A DNA stretch of 64,000 nt from Draconibacterium aestuarii (GTDB lineage Bacteria; Bacteroidota; Bacteroidia; Bacteroidales; Prolixibacteraceae). The notes under the pieces are model-generated. The model had not been told where the DNA came from. It did no database searches and saw nothing but the letters and a program-made list of their open reading frames with translations. Both the position numbers and the translations under genes were made by a program. Below, one piece after another: positions 36,578-45,851 of this stretch. The stretch's first letter is position 1. The number at the start of each line of letters is the position of its first letter. The stretch covers positions 274,163 to 338,162 of the forward strand of contig JAPOHD010000029.1 in assembly GCA_026671195.1 (NCBI GenBank). The letters are read 5' to 3'.

Positions 36578-37588
36578 ATGATAACAAGTACACTTCAGAA
36601 CTTTATAAATGCTATTCCAAAGGCCGAACTTCACCTTCATATTGAAGGAAGTTTTGAGCCTGAGTTGCTTTTTGAAATAGCAGCACGTAACTCTGTTTCG
36701 TTAAAATACAAGTCGGTTAAAGAACTTCACAAAGCATATAATTTTAATAACCTTCAGGAGTTTCTGGATCTTTATTACGAAGGAGCGAATGTACTTTTAC
36801 ATGAACAGGATTTTTTCGATCTGACCTATGCATACCTACAAAAATGCCATGTTGAAAATGTGGTGCATACAGAAATATTTTTTGATCCTCAAACGCACAC
36901 ACAACGTGGAATAGGCTTTAGTACAGTTGTTGGGGGAATACAAAAGGCGGTGGATAAAGCAAAAAATGAATTAGGAATAACCACTCGCTTACTTCCAAAT
37001 TTCCTACGTCATTTAAGTGAAGACGAAGCGATAAAAACATTTAAGGAGGCACTTGAATTTCGTAAGTTGTTTGCGGGATTTGGTCTTGATTCGTCGGAAA
37101 TAGGACATCCACCGGCTAAATTCGAAAGAGTATTTCGGATGGTTCGGGATGAAGGCTTTCCTGTGGTAGCACATGCCGGAGAAGAAGGCCCGGCACAGAA
37201 TGTTTGGGATGCGCTTAATCTTTTAAAAGTGGCCCGAATCGACCACGGTGTTCGCTCAGTTGAAGATGTTCTTTTGTTGAAAGAACTGGCACTTAAACAA
37301 ATTCCGTTAACCGTTTGTCCACTTTCAAACCTGAAGTTGAAAGTGGTGAAGAAAATGAAAGATCTTCCATTAAAAACGTTATTGGAGAACAACATTCTTG
37401 TAACAATTAACTCCGACGATCCGGCTTATTTTGGTGGCTATGTGAATGAAAATTACATAGCAGTGGCAGAGGCTTTTAGGTTAACTCGTAAGGATGTAAT
37501 TACTTTGGCCGAAAACTCCTTTAAAGCAAGTTTTCTGAGCAAGGAAGAAAAGGAAGAATGGATTGGGAAACTGAATCTTTATAAATAG
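36578..37588 (+). CDS. add: Adenosine deaminase
   Basis: The 336-residue enzyme deaminates adenosine (or 6-aminopurine analogues) to inosine. All zinc-site motifs are present: ELHLHIEGS (HxH), [10 protein letters not shown] with the catalytic Glu, RIDHGVRS and [10 protein letters not shown]. The LHLHIEG start with a bulky residue and the short length would also allow adenine deaminase activity, which the sequence alone does not settle. It is a single-gene unit. Confidence 0.9.
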   Translation: MITSTLQNFINAIPKAELHLHIEGSFEPELLFEIAARNSVSLKYKSVKELHKAYNFNNLQEFLDLYYEGANVLLHEQDFFDLTYAYLQKCHVENVVHTEIFFDPQTHTQRGIGFSTVVGGIQKAVDKAKNELGITTRLLPNFLRHLSEDEAIKTFKEALEFRKLFAGFGLDSSEIGHPPAKFERVFRMVRDEGFPVVAHAGEEGPAQNVWDALNLLKVARIDHGVRSVEDVLLLKELALKQIPLTVCPLSNLKLKVVKKMKDLPLKTLLENNILVTINSDDPAYFGGYVNENYIAVAEAFRLTRKDVITLAENSFKASFLSKEEKEEWIGKLNLYK

Positions 37589-37663
37589 TTGGATTCAGGC
37601 AATTCTGTGTTATTTAGAACAATAGAAATTCTTATTTTTAACATGAAATAAAAAATATTAATT

Positions 37664-38647
37664 ATGACTTATTTACCAACTGAATCGAGATATGATACCA
37701 TGCAATACAATCGTTGCGGAAAGTGGGGCTTAAAATTGCCTGCTGTTTCGCTGGGATTGTGGCATAACTTCGGAGGAATTGATTTTTTTGAAAATGGACG
37801 TGCAATGGTACACCGTGCATTGGATTTGGGAATTACCCACTTTGATTTGGCCAATAATTACGGTCCTCCTCCGGGATCTGCCGAAGAAAATTTTGGGAAA
37901 ATATTAAAGCAGGATTTGAGTGCCTACCGCGATGAGCTGATAATTTCGTCGAAAGCCGGTTACCTGATGTGGCCCGGACCTTACGGAGAGTGGGGAAGCC
38001 GTAAATCTCTACTGGCCAGCCTCGATCAGAGTTTAAAACGAATGGGATTGGAATATGTTGATATTTTTTATTCACATCGGCCCGATCCGGATACGCCGCT
38101 GGAAGAAACCATGATGGCACTTGATCGTGCTGTTCGTTCCGGAAAAGCATTGTATGTAGGTATATCTAATTATCCTGCCGATATGGCGAAAGAGGCCTCA
38201 CACATTTTAAAAGAACTGGGAACACCGTGTTTAATTCATCAGCCAAAATATTCGATGTTTGAGCGTTGGGTTGAAGACGAGTTACTTGATGTTTTGGAAG
38301 AAGAAGGAATTGGTTGTATTCCGTTTTCGCCACTGGCACAAGGTTTACTAACCAATAAATATCTTAAAGGTATTCCTGAGGGATCGCGGGCTACACGCGA
38401 AGTTTTTTTGAAAAAGGAGCATGTAGATACGGCACATGATAAAATTGTTGCGCTTAATGCAATTGCTCAACAACGCGGACAATCGTTGGCTCAAATGGCT
38501 TTGGCCTGGATTCTCAGAGATAGAAGAATTACTTCAGTATTGATAGGTGCCAGCTCGGTTAACCAGTTGAATGATAATGTTGATATGCTTAAAAATATTG
38601 TTTTTTCTGATGAGGAATTAGATACAATTGAGAAGGTTTTAAAGTAA
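37664..38647 (+). CDS. Aldo/keto reductase, YghZ/GPR type
   Basis: A 327-residue NADPH-dependent aldo/keto reductase. The catalytic tetrad is visible: Asp in HFDLANNYGPPPG, Tyr in the same stretch, Lys in IISSKAGY and His in FYSHRPDP. The GPPPGSAEENFG motif marks the YghZ branch, which reduces L-glyceraldehyde 3-phosphate and methylglyoxal. The C-terminal VLIGASSVNQLNDN is the cofactor clamp. It is a single-gene unit. Confidence 0.92.
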   Translation: MTYLPTESRYDTMQYNRCGKWGLKLPAVSLGLWHNFGGIDFFENGRAMVHRALDLGITHFDLANNYGPPPGSAEENFGKILKQDLSAYRDELIISSKAGYLMWPGPYGEWGSRKSLLASLDQSLKRMGLEYVDIFYSHRPDPDTPLEETMMALDRAVRSGKALYVGISNYPADMAKEASHILKELGTPCLIHQPKYSMFERWVEDELLDVLEEEGIGCIPFSPLAQGLLTNKYLKGIPEGSRATREVFLKKEHVDTAHDKIVALNAIAQQRGQSLAQMALAWILRDRRITSVLIGASSVNQLNDNVDMLKNIVFSDEELDTIEKVLK

Positions 38648-38676
38648 TAAATTGATCAAAAAAATAAGGCATAAAA

Positions 38677-38699
38677 AAAGCTCGCTTTAAGCGAGCTTT
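38677..38699. terminator. Terminator shared by convergent genes
   Basis: AAAGCTCGC (38677-38685) pairs with GCGAGCTTT (38691-38699). The A-run upstream makes seven T on the - strand, so it is strongest for the leftward 38722 gene; the + strand T-run is weaker. Confidence 0.82.
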
Positions 38700-38721
38700 C
38701 TCATTTAATATGGTTCTGAAA

Positions 38722-38889
38722 TTACATTCCAAGTAATTTTTCTACTCCCCAAAAGAGAGTAAAAATAACTGCCACGCCGGCAATTGTACCTGCTGCCAAA
38801 GTAAGTAAAATGTTTGTTGGCAACATACGTTTTTCATTCTCAGGATTTGTCTGAATGACAATCTGATTTTGATTTGTTTTTGTTTCCAT
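38722..38889 (-). CDS. Small single-pass membrane protein
   Basis: A 55-residue protein from the ATG at 38889 (the open frame reaches 38946). A hydrophilic Asn/Gln-rich N-terminus is followed by one membrane segment (ILLTLAAGTIAGVAVIFTLFW). The N-terminus resembles the short YtxH-like or small envelope proteins but no family is certain. A strong terminator directly behind it supports it as a real gene. Confidence 0.6.
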   Translation of the reverse strand: METKTNQNQIVIQTNPENEKRMLPTNILLTLAAGTIAGVAVIFTLFWGVEKLLGM

Positions 38890-39206
38890 TCTTTTCTTAT
38901 TTATTATAGCCAAATTTGATAGTATTCTCTGTTTTCTGGTTATCACAAATTGGGCCTTTTTATATTCTTCAATCCATAAAAGACTAAAAAGTATTTTGCA
39001 AAGATATGGTATTTGAACAAAACATGCTATATAACATGTGATATTTTTGCCTTTGTTAAATTGGTGTTAACGTGCATGTTACAAAAAACGACAAAGTATT
39101 TACTGGAAAATTATATCGACGTAAGTCCAATAAAAGGGTAGAATAAGCACAAAAAAGGGGGAATTGAAATCAATTCCCCGGGGTAATATCTGAATATTTT
39201 GTTTGA

Positions 39207-40226
39207 TTAAATTGCCGATTCAAATTGTTTCAGAAAGCGTACATCATTTTCAAAGAAATGACGTATATCTTTTATTCCATAGCGTAACATGGTAATTCGT
39301 TCAATGCCCATTCCAAAAGCAAAACCAGTGTATTTACGGCTGTCGATATTACATAGTTCAAGCACACTTGGATCAACCATTCCGCAGCCCAAAATTTCTA
39401 ACCAACCTGTGTATTTACATACATTACAGCCTTTTCCCCCGCATATTGAACAACTAACATCCATTTCTGCACTTGGCTCGGTAAACGGGAAGTACGATGG
39501 ACGTAACCTGATTTTAGTGTCAGCACCAAAAAGCTCTTTTGCAAAATGCAGAAGTGTTTGTTTCAGGTCGGCAAATGATACATTCTCGTCAACATATAAT
39601 CCTTCAATCTGATGGAAAATACAGTGCGAACGGGCCGAAATAGCTTCGTTTCGGAAAACGCGTCCCGGGAAAATAGCACGGATAGGTGGTTGTGTGCGTT
39701 CCATCACACGAATTTGTACACTCGATGTGTGGGTACGCAACAAAACATCAGGATCTTTTTCAATAAAAAATGTGTCCTGCATGTCGCGGGCCGGATGCTC
39801 AGGCGGAAAATTCAAAGCCGAAAATACATGCCAGTCGTCCTCAATTTCTGGCCCTTCGGCAACAGTAAAACCAAGACGCGCAAAAATGTTGATAATCTCG
39901 TTTTTTACCAGCGAAAGCGGATGGCGGGTTCCTAATTTCATAGATTCGCCAGGCATGGTTAAATCTAATCCTGAACCTTCGCTTCCATTACTTTCAAAGC
40001 TGTCCTTCAATGAATTAATTTTGTCTAAAGCAAAGTTTTTCAGTACGTTAATTGCCTGTCCAACTTCCTTTTTTTGCTCCGGAGGAACGGTTTTAAAGTC
40101 GTTAAAAAGTTGGCTAATACTCCCTTTTTTGCTGATATATTTTATACGTAGTTCTTCAACTTCTTCTTTACTCGAAGCAACTACTTTTTCTATTTCTTCC
40201 TGTAATGCTTTGATTTTGCCTAACAT
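39207..40226 (-). CDS. pheS: Phenylalanyl-tRNA synthetase alpha subunit
   Basis: PheS forms the (alpha-beta)2 synthetase with PheT, which is not in this window. The 339-residue protein has an N-terminal coiled coil (ALQEEIEKVVASS), and class II motifs (FRNEAISARSHCIFHQIEG, PSYFPFTEPSAEMDV, GMGIERITMLRYGI). A Bacteroidota promoter at 40249-40281 supports the ATG at 40226; an upstream ATG in frame at 40280 would place the start inside that promoter. Confidence 0.95.
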   Translation of the reverse strand: MLGKIKALQEEIEKVVASSKEEVEELRIKYISKKGSISQLFNDFKTVPPEQKKEVGQAINVLKNFALDKINSLKDSFESNGSEGSGLDLTMPGESMKLGTRHPLSLVKNEIINIFARLGFTVAEGPEIEDDWHVFSALNFPPEHPARDMQDTFFIEKDPDVLLRTHTSSVQIRVMERTQPPIRAIFPGRVFRNEAISARSHCIFHQIEGLYVDENVSFADLKQTLLHFAKELFGADTKIRLRPSYFPFTEPSAEMDVSCSICGGKGCNVCKYTGWLEILGCGMVDPSVLELCNIDSRKYTGFAFGMGIERITMLRYGIKDIRHFFENDVRFLKQFESAI

Positions 40227-40248
40227 TATCCGCTTTTTTAATGAGGTG

Positions 40249-40281
40249 CAAAGATAATCATTCATATTAAAACTATTCAAA
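40249..40281 (-). promoter_or_regulatory. Bacteroidota-type promoter of pheS
   Basis: Read on the - strand: TTTG (40281-40278), a 21-nt spacer and TATCTTTG (40256-40249), both boxes perfect. The ATG of pheS is 23 nt beyond the -7 box. Confidence 0.65.
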
Positions 40282-40355
40282 CTCTGTCTTCTTGTTTTGA
40301 ATTTGATAAAATAGGACTTGCCGGGATTCCTGTTTTATGCCAATTTTCAAATTGA

Positions 40356-40387
40356 TTTGTTGGGAATAATGTTTTTACATACTTTTG
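40356..40387 (+). promoter_or_regulatory. Bacteroidota-type promoter of the tRNA-Arg gene
   Basis: TTTG at 40356-40359, a 20-nt spacer and a perfect TACTTTTG at 40380-40387. The tRNA begins 14 nt further on. Confidence 0.75.
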
Positions 40388-40400
40388 CATCCGAAATTCT

Positions 40401-40472
40401 GGTCCCGTAGTTCAACGGATAGAATAGCAGTTTCCTAAACTGTAGATATGGGTTCGATTCCCGTCGGGACTA
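40401..40472 (+). tRNA. tRNA-Arg, anticodon CCT
   Basis: Cloverleaf folded by eye: 7-bp acceptor stem (GGTCCCG with CGGGACT, one G-U), D stem GTTC/GAAT, anticodon stem GCAGT/ACTGT with loop TTCCTAA (anticodon CCT, reads AGG), T stem ATGGG/CCCGT with loop TTCGATT, discriminator A. The CCA end is not encoded. It has its own promoter and a terminator behind it. Confidence 0.93.
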
Positions 40473-40495
40473 CACATAATGGTACATAATGGGTG

Positions 40496-40527
40496 AAAGA
40501 GAGGATGTTGAGTTCTCTCTTTTTTTG
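40496..40527 (+). terminator. Terminator of the tRNA-Arg transcript
   Basis: AAAGAGAG (40496-40503) pairs with CTCTCTTT (40515-40522), followed by a T-run. Confidence 0.75.
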
Positions 40528-40617
40528 TTTTAACGATTTTCTACCAAAAACAATATTTTTTAGACTTAGAATTTTTTAATGTATTGCGCATTGCTGTAAT
40601 ATACTATTTGAATATTT

Positions 40618-40646
40618 TGGGAGGCCAGAACAGCCTCCCATTTTTT
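40618..40646 (+). terminator. Second strong terminator-like hairpin
   Basis: TGGGAGGC (40618-40625) pairs with GCCTCCCA (40633-40640) across a 7-nt loop and is followed by TTTTTT. No gene is seen between it and the tRNA terminator, so it may end a small RNA of about 90 nt starting after 40527, or act as a backup terminator. Confidence 0.7.
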
Positions 40647-40681
40647 CTCATGTTCCACAATGGTTCACTCCATCGCTTTCT

Positions 40682-40783
40682 TTCTCATGTTAAGGGATAA
40701 GCACTTAAATCCTTTTTTGTGGGAGAAGAATAGCTTGGAACACATCAAGTGCTTATATGCCTAATATAATTACAACATGAGAA
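40682..40783. repeat. Nested inverted-repeat element, possible structured RNA
   Basis: Two perfect 10-bp inverted repeats are nested: outer TTCTCATGTT (40682-40691) with AACATGAGAA (40774-40783), inner ATAAGCACTT (40697-40706) with AAGTGCTTAT (40747-40756). A further direct copy of TCTCATGTT lies near 40647. It has no open frame. The gene-free 40473-40822 stretch holds this element plus the two hairpins listed above. Confidence 0.6.
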
Positions 40784-40822
40784 TATTTTACAGTTTCGTC
40801 TCTACCCTTTCACGAATTGAAA

Positions 40823-42079
40823 CTAGTGTATAATTACCTTATTTGCCCTTCTGCTTATCCCATTATCGACGACAAAGAAATAAGCACCGGGTTTAAATTC
40901 GGTTAATGGAATTGTTGTTTTGTTCTTATTAATTGAATACTGATGAATAATCTTTCCTGTAATATCTATTATTTGTAATCTGCAATTTTCATTATTTCCC
41001 ATTTCAAGGGTTAGCTGTTCTGACGCAGGATTCGGATAAATACGAATTTCATGCATGGCAAGATTACCTGCATCAGTAATTCCTGTAACTGCATCCGAAT
41101 AGTAATAAAAGTCTTTCGTGTCGAGTTCCCAATCAGAGGCAGTACTTTTTAAGCTTGAATGTTTATACCAGTGTATCTGTTTAATTTGTCCTTCGGCATC
41201 ATAAAAGTATTCATGTTTCCATTCATAGTCCCATTCATTGTTAACACTGTCGTATGTGCAATATTCATGTTTGTATAAATACTTATTTTTATATTCATAA
41301 AGATTGCATTCACAAGAATCCCATTGATTTTTGATGCTGTCGTAACAAAACTGATATTGTTTCTCAAGTTGATTGTTAATGTTATATTGAAACTCATGTT
41401 TATATTGCCATGCCCATTGATTTGCTACACTATCCCATCTGTACTGACAACAAGAATCCTGGCAGTTTAAATAGTTGTAGAAATACTCATACTTGTAATA
41501 ATTTTCCCATTCATTGGCTTCATCATTCCAGCAATACATTAACTGATGAGTAACAGAATCACTGTTGTTATATTCATATTCGTATTTGAAAGCATTTTTC
41601 CAGGTATGCGATATTGAGTCCATTTTCTGTGTAACATTGCTTTCTTTTTTGCCATACTTATATCCATATGTATTCTTAATGGTTTTTTGCCATTGAGCAG
41701 TTATGGAGTCCATTACATAAACAGCACTTTTAGTAAGTTCACCTTCCGAATTATAAGTGTACTCATTTTTAACCTTTTCCTGCCAGCCATTTTGCCACTG
41801 ATATTGAATTTCTTCTCTAACAGTCTGGTTTTCGTTGGTGCTCTTTTGATACTGAATTTTGTACTGATAAGATGAGTCGTTCCCATAATACTTGAACTGA
41901 ACCATTGAATCAAGTTGATTTTGATTGTCCATAACGAAGTAATCAGGATGGAAGCTTGCTTCATAAGCGTTTACGCTTTGAATTTTATGATTCTGCCAGT
42001 CTTCTTCGATCGCAAAAGAAGGTTGGTAAAACCCAACAATTAATCCCATAATAAGGAGTGAAAGTAAAAGTTTTTTCAT
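40823..42079 (-). CDS. T9SS-exported protein with internal Trp/Tyr-rich repeats
   Basis: A 418-residue protein with a signal peptide (GFYQPSFA) and a type IX secretion C-terminal domain, type A (RIYPNPASEQLTLEM ... DITGKIIHQY ... PGAYFFVVDNG). The middle (about 80-330) is built from repeats of roughly 28-35 residues of the form YEYFYN-x(n)-Q-x-WDSVxNQW-x(3)-YK. It is probably a cell-surface or released protein; the repeats may form a YD-like beta structure. Function unknown. It is a single gene with long gene-free flanks. Confidence 0.85.
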   Translation of the reverse strand: MKKLLLSLLIMGLIVGFYQPSFAIEEDWQNHKIQSVNAYEASFHPDYFVMDNQNQLDSMVQFKYYGNDSSYQYKIQYQKSTNENQTVREEIQYQWQNGWQEKVKNEYTYNSEGELTKSAVYVMDSITAQWQKTIKNTYGYKYGKKESNVTQKMDSISHTWKNAFKYEYEYNNSDSVTHQLMYCWNDEANEWENYYKYEYFYNYLNCQDSCCQYRWDSVANQWAWQYKHEFQYNINNQLEKQYQFCYDSIKNQWDSCECNLYEYKNKYLYKHEYCTYDSVNNEWDYEWKHEYFYDAEGQIKQIHWYKHSSLKSTASDWELDTKDFYYYSDAVTGITDAGNLAMHEIRIYPNPASEQLTLEMGNNENCRLQIIDITGKIIHQYSINKNKTTIPLTEFKPGAYFFVVDNGISRRANKVIIH

Positions 42080-42738
42080 GGTTGATTTTTTTTAGTTCTT
42101 ATTACTATGTACTTATCCGAATAAAAAACATTTTACCCTACCTGAGTTTTCCCTTTTTTAGAAAATATTTTCAGAATAAAACTGTTAAGTCCAGCAGTTT
42201 ATAGTTTTCATAATGAAACAGTGTTAATGTGCTCGCTAATTAGGTTATATCACGACCCAATTAATTACTCTACTTTTCTAAAAAAGTTACATAAGTGTCT
42301 TCGAAAAATGTAACATTGGCTGTTAGATTAAAATAGCTGGAATTCGTTTTGTCAACTTCAGTAAGTTAGCTCATCGTAAAACTATTTATTGTTTGGGTTT
42401 TCTGGTAAAATTGCATGCTGTAATGGAAAGTATAAAGTTGAGTTTGAAATTTCGCAACTTCCGGGCAATTCGATGAATTATCCTATTCTCAGCCCGATTT
42501 AAATTAGCGATGTGTTATTTGGAACATGTGTTTGTGGTAATTTGGACATTCAAGGATTTTTCATTCGGTTAATCAGCTTTTTAGATGCAGTTGTTACGGA
42601 TTAAAATTACAGGGCCTGAAATACCCAACAAAAAGCTCCATAATTATAAAATCTAAAAAGTATCACTTAGATTTATAGAAAATTCAATTGATTGAACTGC
42701 AATTAATTTAGAAATTTCACTACTTAAAATGAAAATAG
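42080..42738. other. Gene-free AT-rich stretch
   Basis: About 660 bp with no supported open frame on either strand, no tRNA and no strong terminator. A weak AAACTG/CAGTTT pair near 42180 is the only structure seen. It should contain promoters for the flanking divergent genes (T9SS protein leftward, dehydrogenase rightward), but no perfect TAnnTTTG with a -33 box was found. Confidence 0.6.
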
Positions 42739-43761
42739 ATGACCAGAATTAGTTTTGAAGAAATGAAGTCCATCATAAAAAGGGCATTGCTAATAGCTGG
42801 CATGCCTGATGCAAAAGCAGATGAGTGTGCGCAAATCCATACCGCCTCAAGTAGAGATGGAGTTTATTCGCACGGACTTAATCGTGTGGAACGGTTTGTC
42901 GAATATATTCGCAAAGGATGGGTGGATGTGGATGCAGAGCCAACTTTGGACCTGAATCTTGGAACTTTCGAAATTTATAATGGTAATTTAGGACCAGGAA
43001 TTTTAAATGCACAATTTGCCATGAACCGGGCTACCGAAATTGCCAAAACAAATGGATTGGGCCTGGTAGGTTTAAATAATACCACACATTGGATGAGGGG
43101 TGGTGCTTATGGTTGGCAGGCTGCCGAAAAGGGATTTATTGGAATATGCTGGACAAATACAGAATCGTGCATGCCGGCTTGGGGAGCAAAAAGTTGTGGC
43201 ATAGGTAATAATCCATTTATAATGGCAGTACCGCGCAAAGGTGGACATATTGTTCTCGATATGGCTATGTCGCAATATTCATACGGAAAACTTCAGGTTA
43301 CCCGCCTAAATAATGAGCGGCTTCCTTTTACTGGCGGATTTGACAAAGAAGGAAAACTTACTGATTTGCCTGGACCAATTGAAGAAACCAGGCGCCTTTT
43401 ACCCATGGGTTATTGGAAAGGATCTGGTTTTGCTGTTTTGTTGGATGTAATTTCAGCACTACTTTCTGGAGGCCTTGTTACGGCGGGAATTGACAAATCG
43501 GGGAAAGGAAGTTGTGGCAGATGCTGTCAGGTTTTTATCGCAATCGATCCGTTAAAAATGAATACGCAGGAGTATATTGATGAAGTCTTACATGATACGA
43601 TTCAGCAAATTAAAGCTTCAGAGCCTGCTGAAGATGGGGGAGAGATTTTTTACCCGGGTGAAAAATCGTTAAAAACCAGATACGAAAATATGGAACTTGG
43701 AATCCCGGTGGATGATAGTGTTTGGGAGAAAGTGAAAAAATTGGCACAAATCACTCCATGA
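42739..43761 (+). CDS. Malate/L-lactate dehydrogenase family oxidoreductase, YiaK-like
   Basis: A 340-residue NAD(P)H-dependent dehydrogenase of the Ldh_2 family, which lacks a Rossmann fold. The catalytic His is in DGVYSHGLNRVERF; the segment NNTTHWMRGGAYGWQAA is characteristic of 2,3-diketo-L-gulonate reductase (YiaK/DlgD). This points to breakdown of ascorbate-type or sugar-acid compounds. No transporter or kinase of that pathway is adjacent, so substrate is open. It is isolated between two long gene-free stretches. Confidence 0.85.
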   Translation: MTRISFEEMKSIIKRALLIAGMPDAKADECAQIHTASSRDGVYSHGLNRVERFVEYIRKGWVDVDAEPTLDLNLGTFEIYNGNLGPGILNAQFAMNRATEIAKTNGLGLVGLNNTTHWMRGGAYGWQAAEKGFIGICWTNTESCMPAWGAKSCGIGNNPFIMAVPRKGGHIVLDMAMSQYSYGKLQVTRLNNERLPFTGGFDKEGKLTDLPGPIEETRRLLPMGYWKGSGFAVLLDVISALLSGGLVTAGIDKSGKGSCGRCCQVFIAIDPLKMNTQEYIDEVLHDTIQQIKASEPAEDGGEIFYPGEKSLKTRYENMELGIPVDDSVWEKVKKLAQITP

Positions 43762-44131
43762 ATGTTTGCTTCATTGCACTTCGAAATCAATTTTCATTGT
43801 GATTGAATTTTTAACAGAAAAAGTAATTCTGCTTAACTCGTAGTAGTTGCTTAATAATTTTTGAGCAGATGTTTATTCTGATTGAGTTCTATTGGAACCA
43901 ATAAAAACGAATACAAGCACAAATTCAAAAATTAATTAAAAAAATACTTAAGCCCATCTGGACATATGGTCGTTAAATTGATTGATGAGTTTTTGGACAT
44001 ACCTGATATGAAATAACATAATAAATATGAAGTAAACAAAATGTGCGCATGTATTTGATTTTAAGTCAACATTTTTTAAAAATATCCATGCAAAATCTTT
44101 GTAAACTCAACAGAATTTTGTTCATTTGTAT
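43762..44131. other. Gene-free AT-rich stretch
   Basis: I see no open frame, tRNA or repeat here. Together with the next feature and the rest up to 44477 it makes a gap of about 715 bp. Confidence 0.5.
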
Positions 44132-44207
44132 ATCGTGCGTTCAGCACGATGTGTGTTTGGGGGTTAACATTAGTAAAAGGGCAGTTGTTGAACTGCCCTT
44201 TCTTCGT
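44132..44207 (+). ncRNA. Putative small RNA with two hairpins
   Basis: A 7-bp hairpin (ATCGTGC/GCACGAT, 44132-44150) is followed 25 nt later by an 11-bp terminator-like hairpin (AAAGGGCAGTT/AACTGCCCTTT, 44176-44201) and a short pyrimidine tail. No open frame ends here, so the terminator needs a transcript that is not a protein gene. A promoter was not identified with confidence. Confidence 0.35.
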
Positions 44208-44477
44208 TTAATAGGCTAAACGAAACTTTATTTTTACTAAAAGAAAGTACTTCACCTGCTATGTAAATTACCACCAGAATCTGTATAGTCTTCTCACGAG
44301 GAAAAATCAAAAAATAGTTTGTAAATTTATTTTTTTCATAAACTAAAATCTTCCCAAACGATTTGTGTTTATTAAACAAAAACCATGAGTGATAATTATT
44401 ATTCGATGCACTTGTAATTTTGATGAATACTTTCTTTCAAAAAACGGAAGAACAATAGACTCTTTAATTTACAAATT

Positions 44478-45224
44478 ATGAAAAAAATAAGTCTCGTTTT
44501 TGCGGTACTTTTACTATCTCAAATCGCAATTGCTCAGAAAAAAATAATCGTTTCTGAAGAGAATTCTGATTCTATTAAAAGAATAAATGAAATAAGCCTT
44601 GTTGTAACTGACTTAATTGACGGAAGTTATCAGTTTAGGTATGAAAGAAAAATGGGAACCCATATTTCGATTGGTTTAGGAGCTGCAGTAAAAAGCAAAG
44701 ACGGATTAGTTAGTATTTCAGGAATAGATAAGAAGCAAATTAAAACAGGCGATATTGTATATTCGGGGTTTAAGCTAATCCCCGATGTGCGTTATTATCT
44801 AAATAAAACTCAACAATATCAGCTCGATGGATTTTACTTTGGAGCATATTCAAAGTATTTTCATTTTAATTCGAATATTAATGGAACCTATATAAACAAA
44901 AGCGAAAAAGAATATCCAATAAACCTGGATGCAAGAATCCGAATTTTATCACTCGGTTTAATGGTTGGCTATAAGTTGGCTGTTACTAAGCGACTTAATA
45001 TCGATTTTCTGATTTTAGGTCCAGGAACAAGTAGGCAGAAATATCGTTTAGATTTCCGGGAATTTCTTCCCGATGAGTTTTACGATGATTTAAATGAGGC
45101 ACTTAAAAATTTTAGTGTCTATGATTTAATTAAAAGTGATTTTCGGTTTGATGTTCAAGATGCCAAAACTCAATTCACTACCATTTCTTTTCGATATGGG
45201 TTGACAGTAGGTTATACTTTTTAA
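44478..45224 (+). CDS. Predicted outer-membrane beta-barrel protein
   Basis: A 248-residue protein with a signal peptide (LLLSQIAIAQ) and alternating-residue beta strands through the C-terminal aromatic end (RYGLTVGYTF). Strands such as QFRYERKMGTHISIGLGAAV and LSLGLMVGYKLAV suggest an 8-strand barrel of the DUF3575 kind. Function unknown. Confidence 0.72.
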   Translation: MKKISLVFAVLLLSQIAIAQKKIIVSEENSDSIKRINEISLVVTDLIDGSYQFRYERKMGTHISIGLGAAVKSKDGLVSISGIDKKQIKTGDIVYSGFKLIPDVRYYLNKTQQYQLDGFYFGAYSKYFHFNSNINGTYINKSEKEYPINLDARIRILSLGLMVGYKLAVTKRLNIDFLILGPGTSRQKYRLDFREFLPDEFYDDLNEALKNFSVYDLIKSDFRFDVQDAKTQFTTISFRYGLTVGYTF

Positions 45225-45395
45225 ATAATTTGAAAGATGTAATACATTAATGATAAGAACACAAGTATTCGTAATCAATGTTTTATTAAGCATTAAATCC
45301 TTATTTTTGAGCCGGAAACAAGCGAAACAAACCATATATAAATATCGTTGTTTTCTTAATCAGAAATAAAAGAAGTATTAAACTAATTTCAAAAA

Positions 45396-45851
45396 ATGAA
45401 AAAACTATTCTTTATAACCATGTTTCTTATCGCTTTCGTATTTGCAAATTCTCAAACATTTAAAAGTGAAATTGAAAGTGCGATTGAAGAGTTTGAGAAG
45501 GGTAAAAGAGTAATGGTTTCCAACTTTGTTGACCTGCCTGAAAATAATGTATTCTGGACTATTTATGATGAATTTGAAAAAGAACGCGAAGTGTTTGCAA
45601 AGAAACAAAAGGAAATACTTTTAGAATACATTGATAACTATTCGAATTACAGCGAAGAACGACTCGAAGTAATTATGGATAAGAATATTGAAAACAGAAA
45701 CAATATTGAAAAGCTGAGAATGCGGTATTTCAAAAAGATTAAGAAAGAATGTGGTTCTAAAGTAGCTTCTCAATTTTGGATGGTGCAACGCTATTTCGAA
45801 TCAACTTTAAATTCCAGAATTTTGGGACAATTGCCAATTTTAGAAAATTGA
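45396..45851 (+). CDS. Secreted helical protein, unknown function
   Basis: A 151-residue protein with a signal peptide (AFVFANS) and a charged helical body (FEKEREVFAKKQKEILLEY, RNNIEKLRMRYFKKIKKE). No family recognised. It is 171 bp downstream of the barrel gene on the same strand; co-transcription is possible. Confidence 0.65.
   Translation: MKKLFFITMFLIAFVFANSQTFKSEIESAIEEFEKGKRVMVSNFVDLPENNVFWTIYDEFEKEREVFAKKQKEILLEYIDNYSNYSEERLEVIMDKNIENRNNIEKLRMRYFKKIKKECGSKVASQFWMVQRYFESTLNSRILGQLPILEN

Noticed and set aside
40401..40822. tRNA-Arg as the border of an integrated genomic island
   Set aside because: No integrase gene and no direct copy of the tRNA 3' end was found downstream in the window.
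40793..40823. CRISPR-like repeat: GTTTC ... GAATTGAAAC over 31 nt
   Set aside because: It has the ends of a CRISPR repeat but occurs only once, with no spacers and no cas genes in the window.
44170..44379. 69-codon leftward open frame
   Set aside because: It ends inside the terminator-like hairpin and has no recognisable domain, signal or start context.
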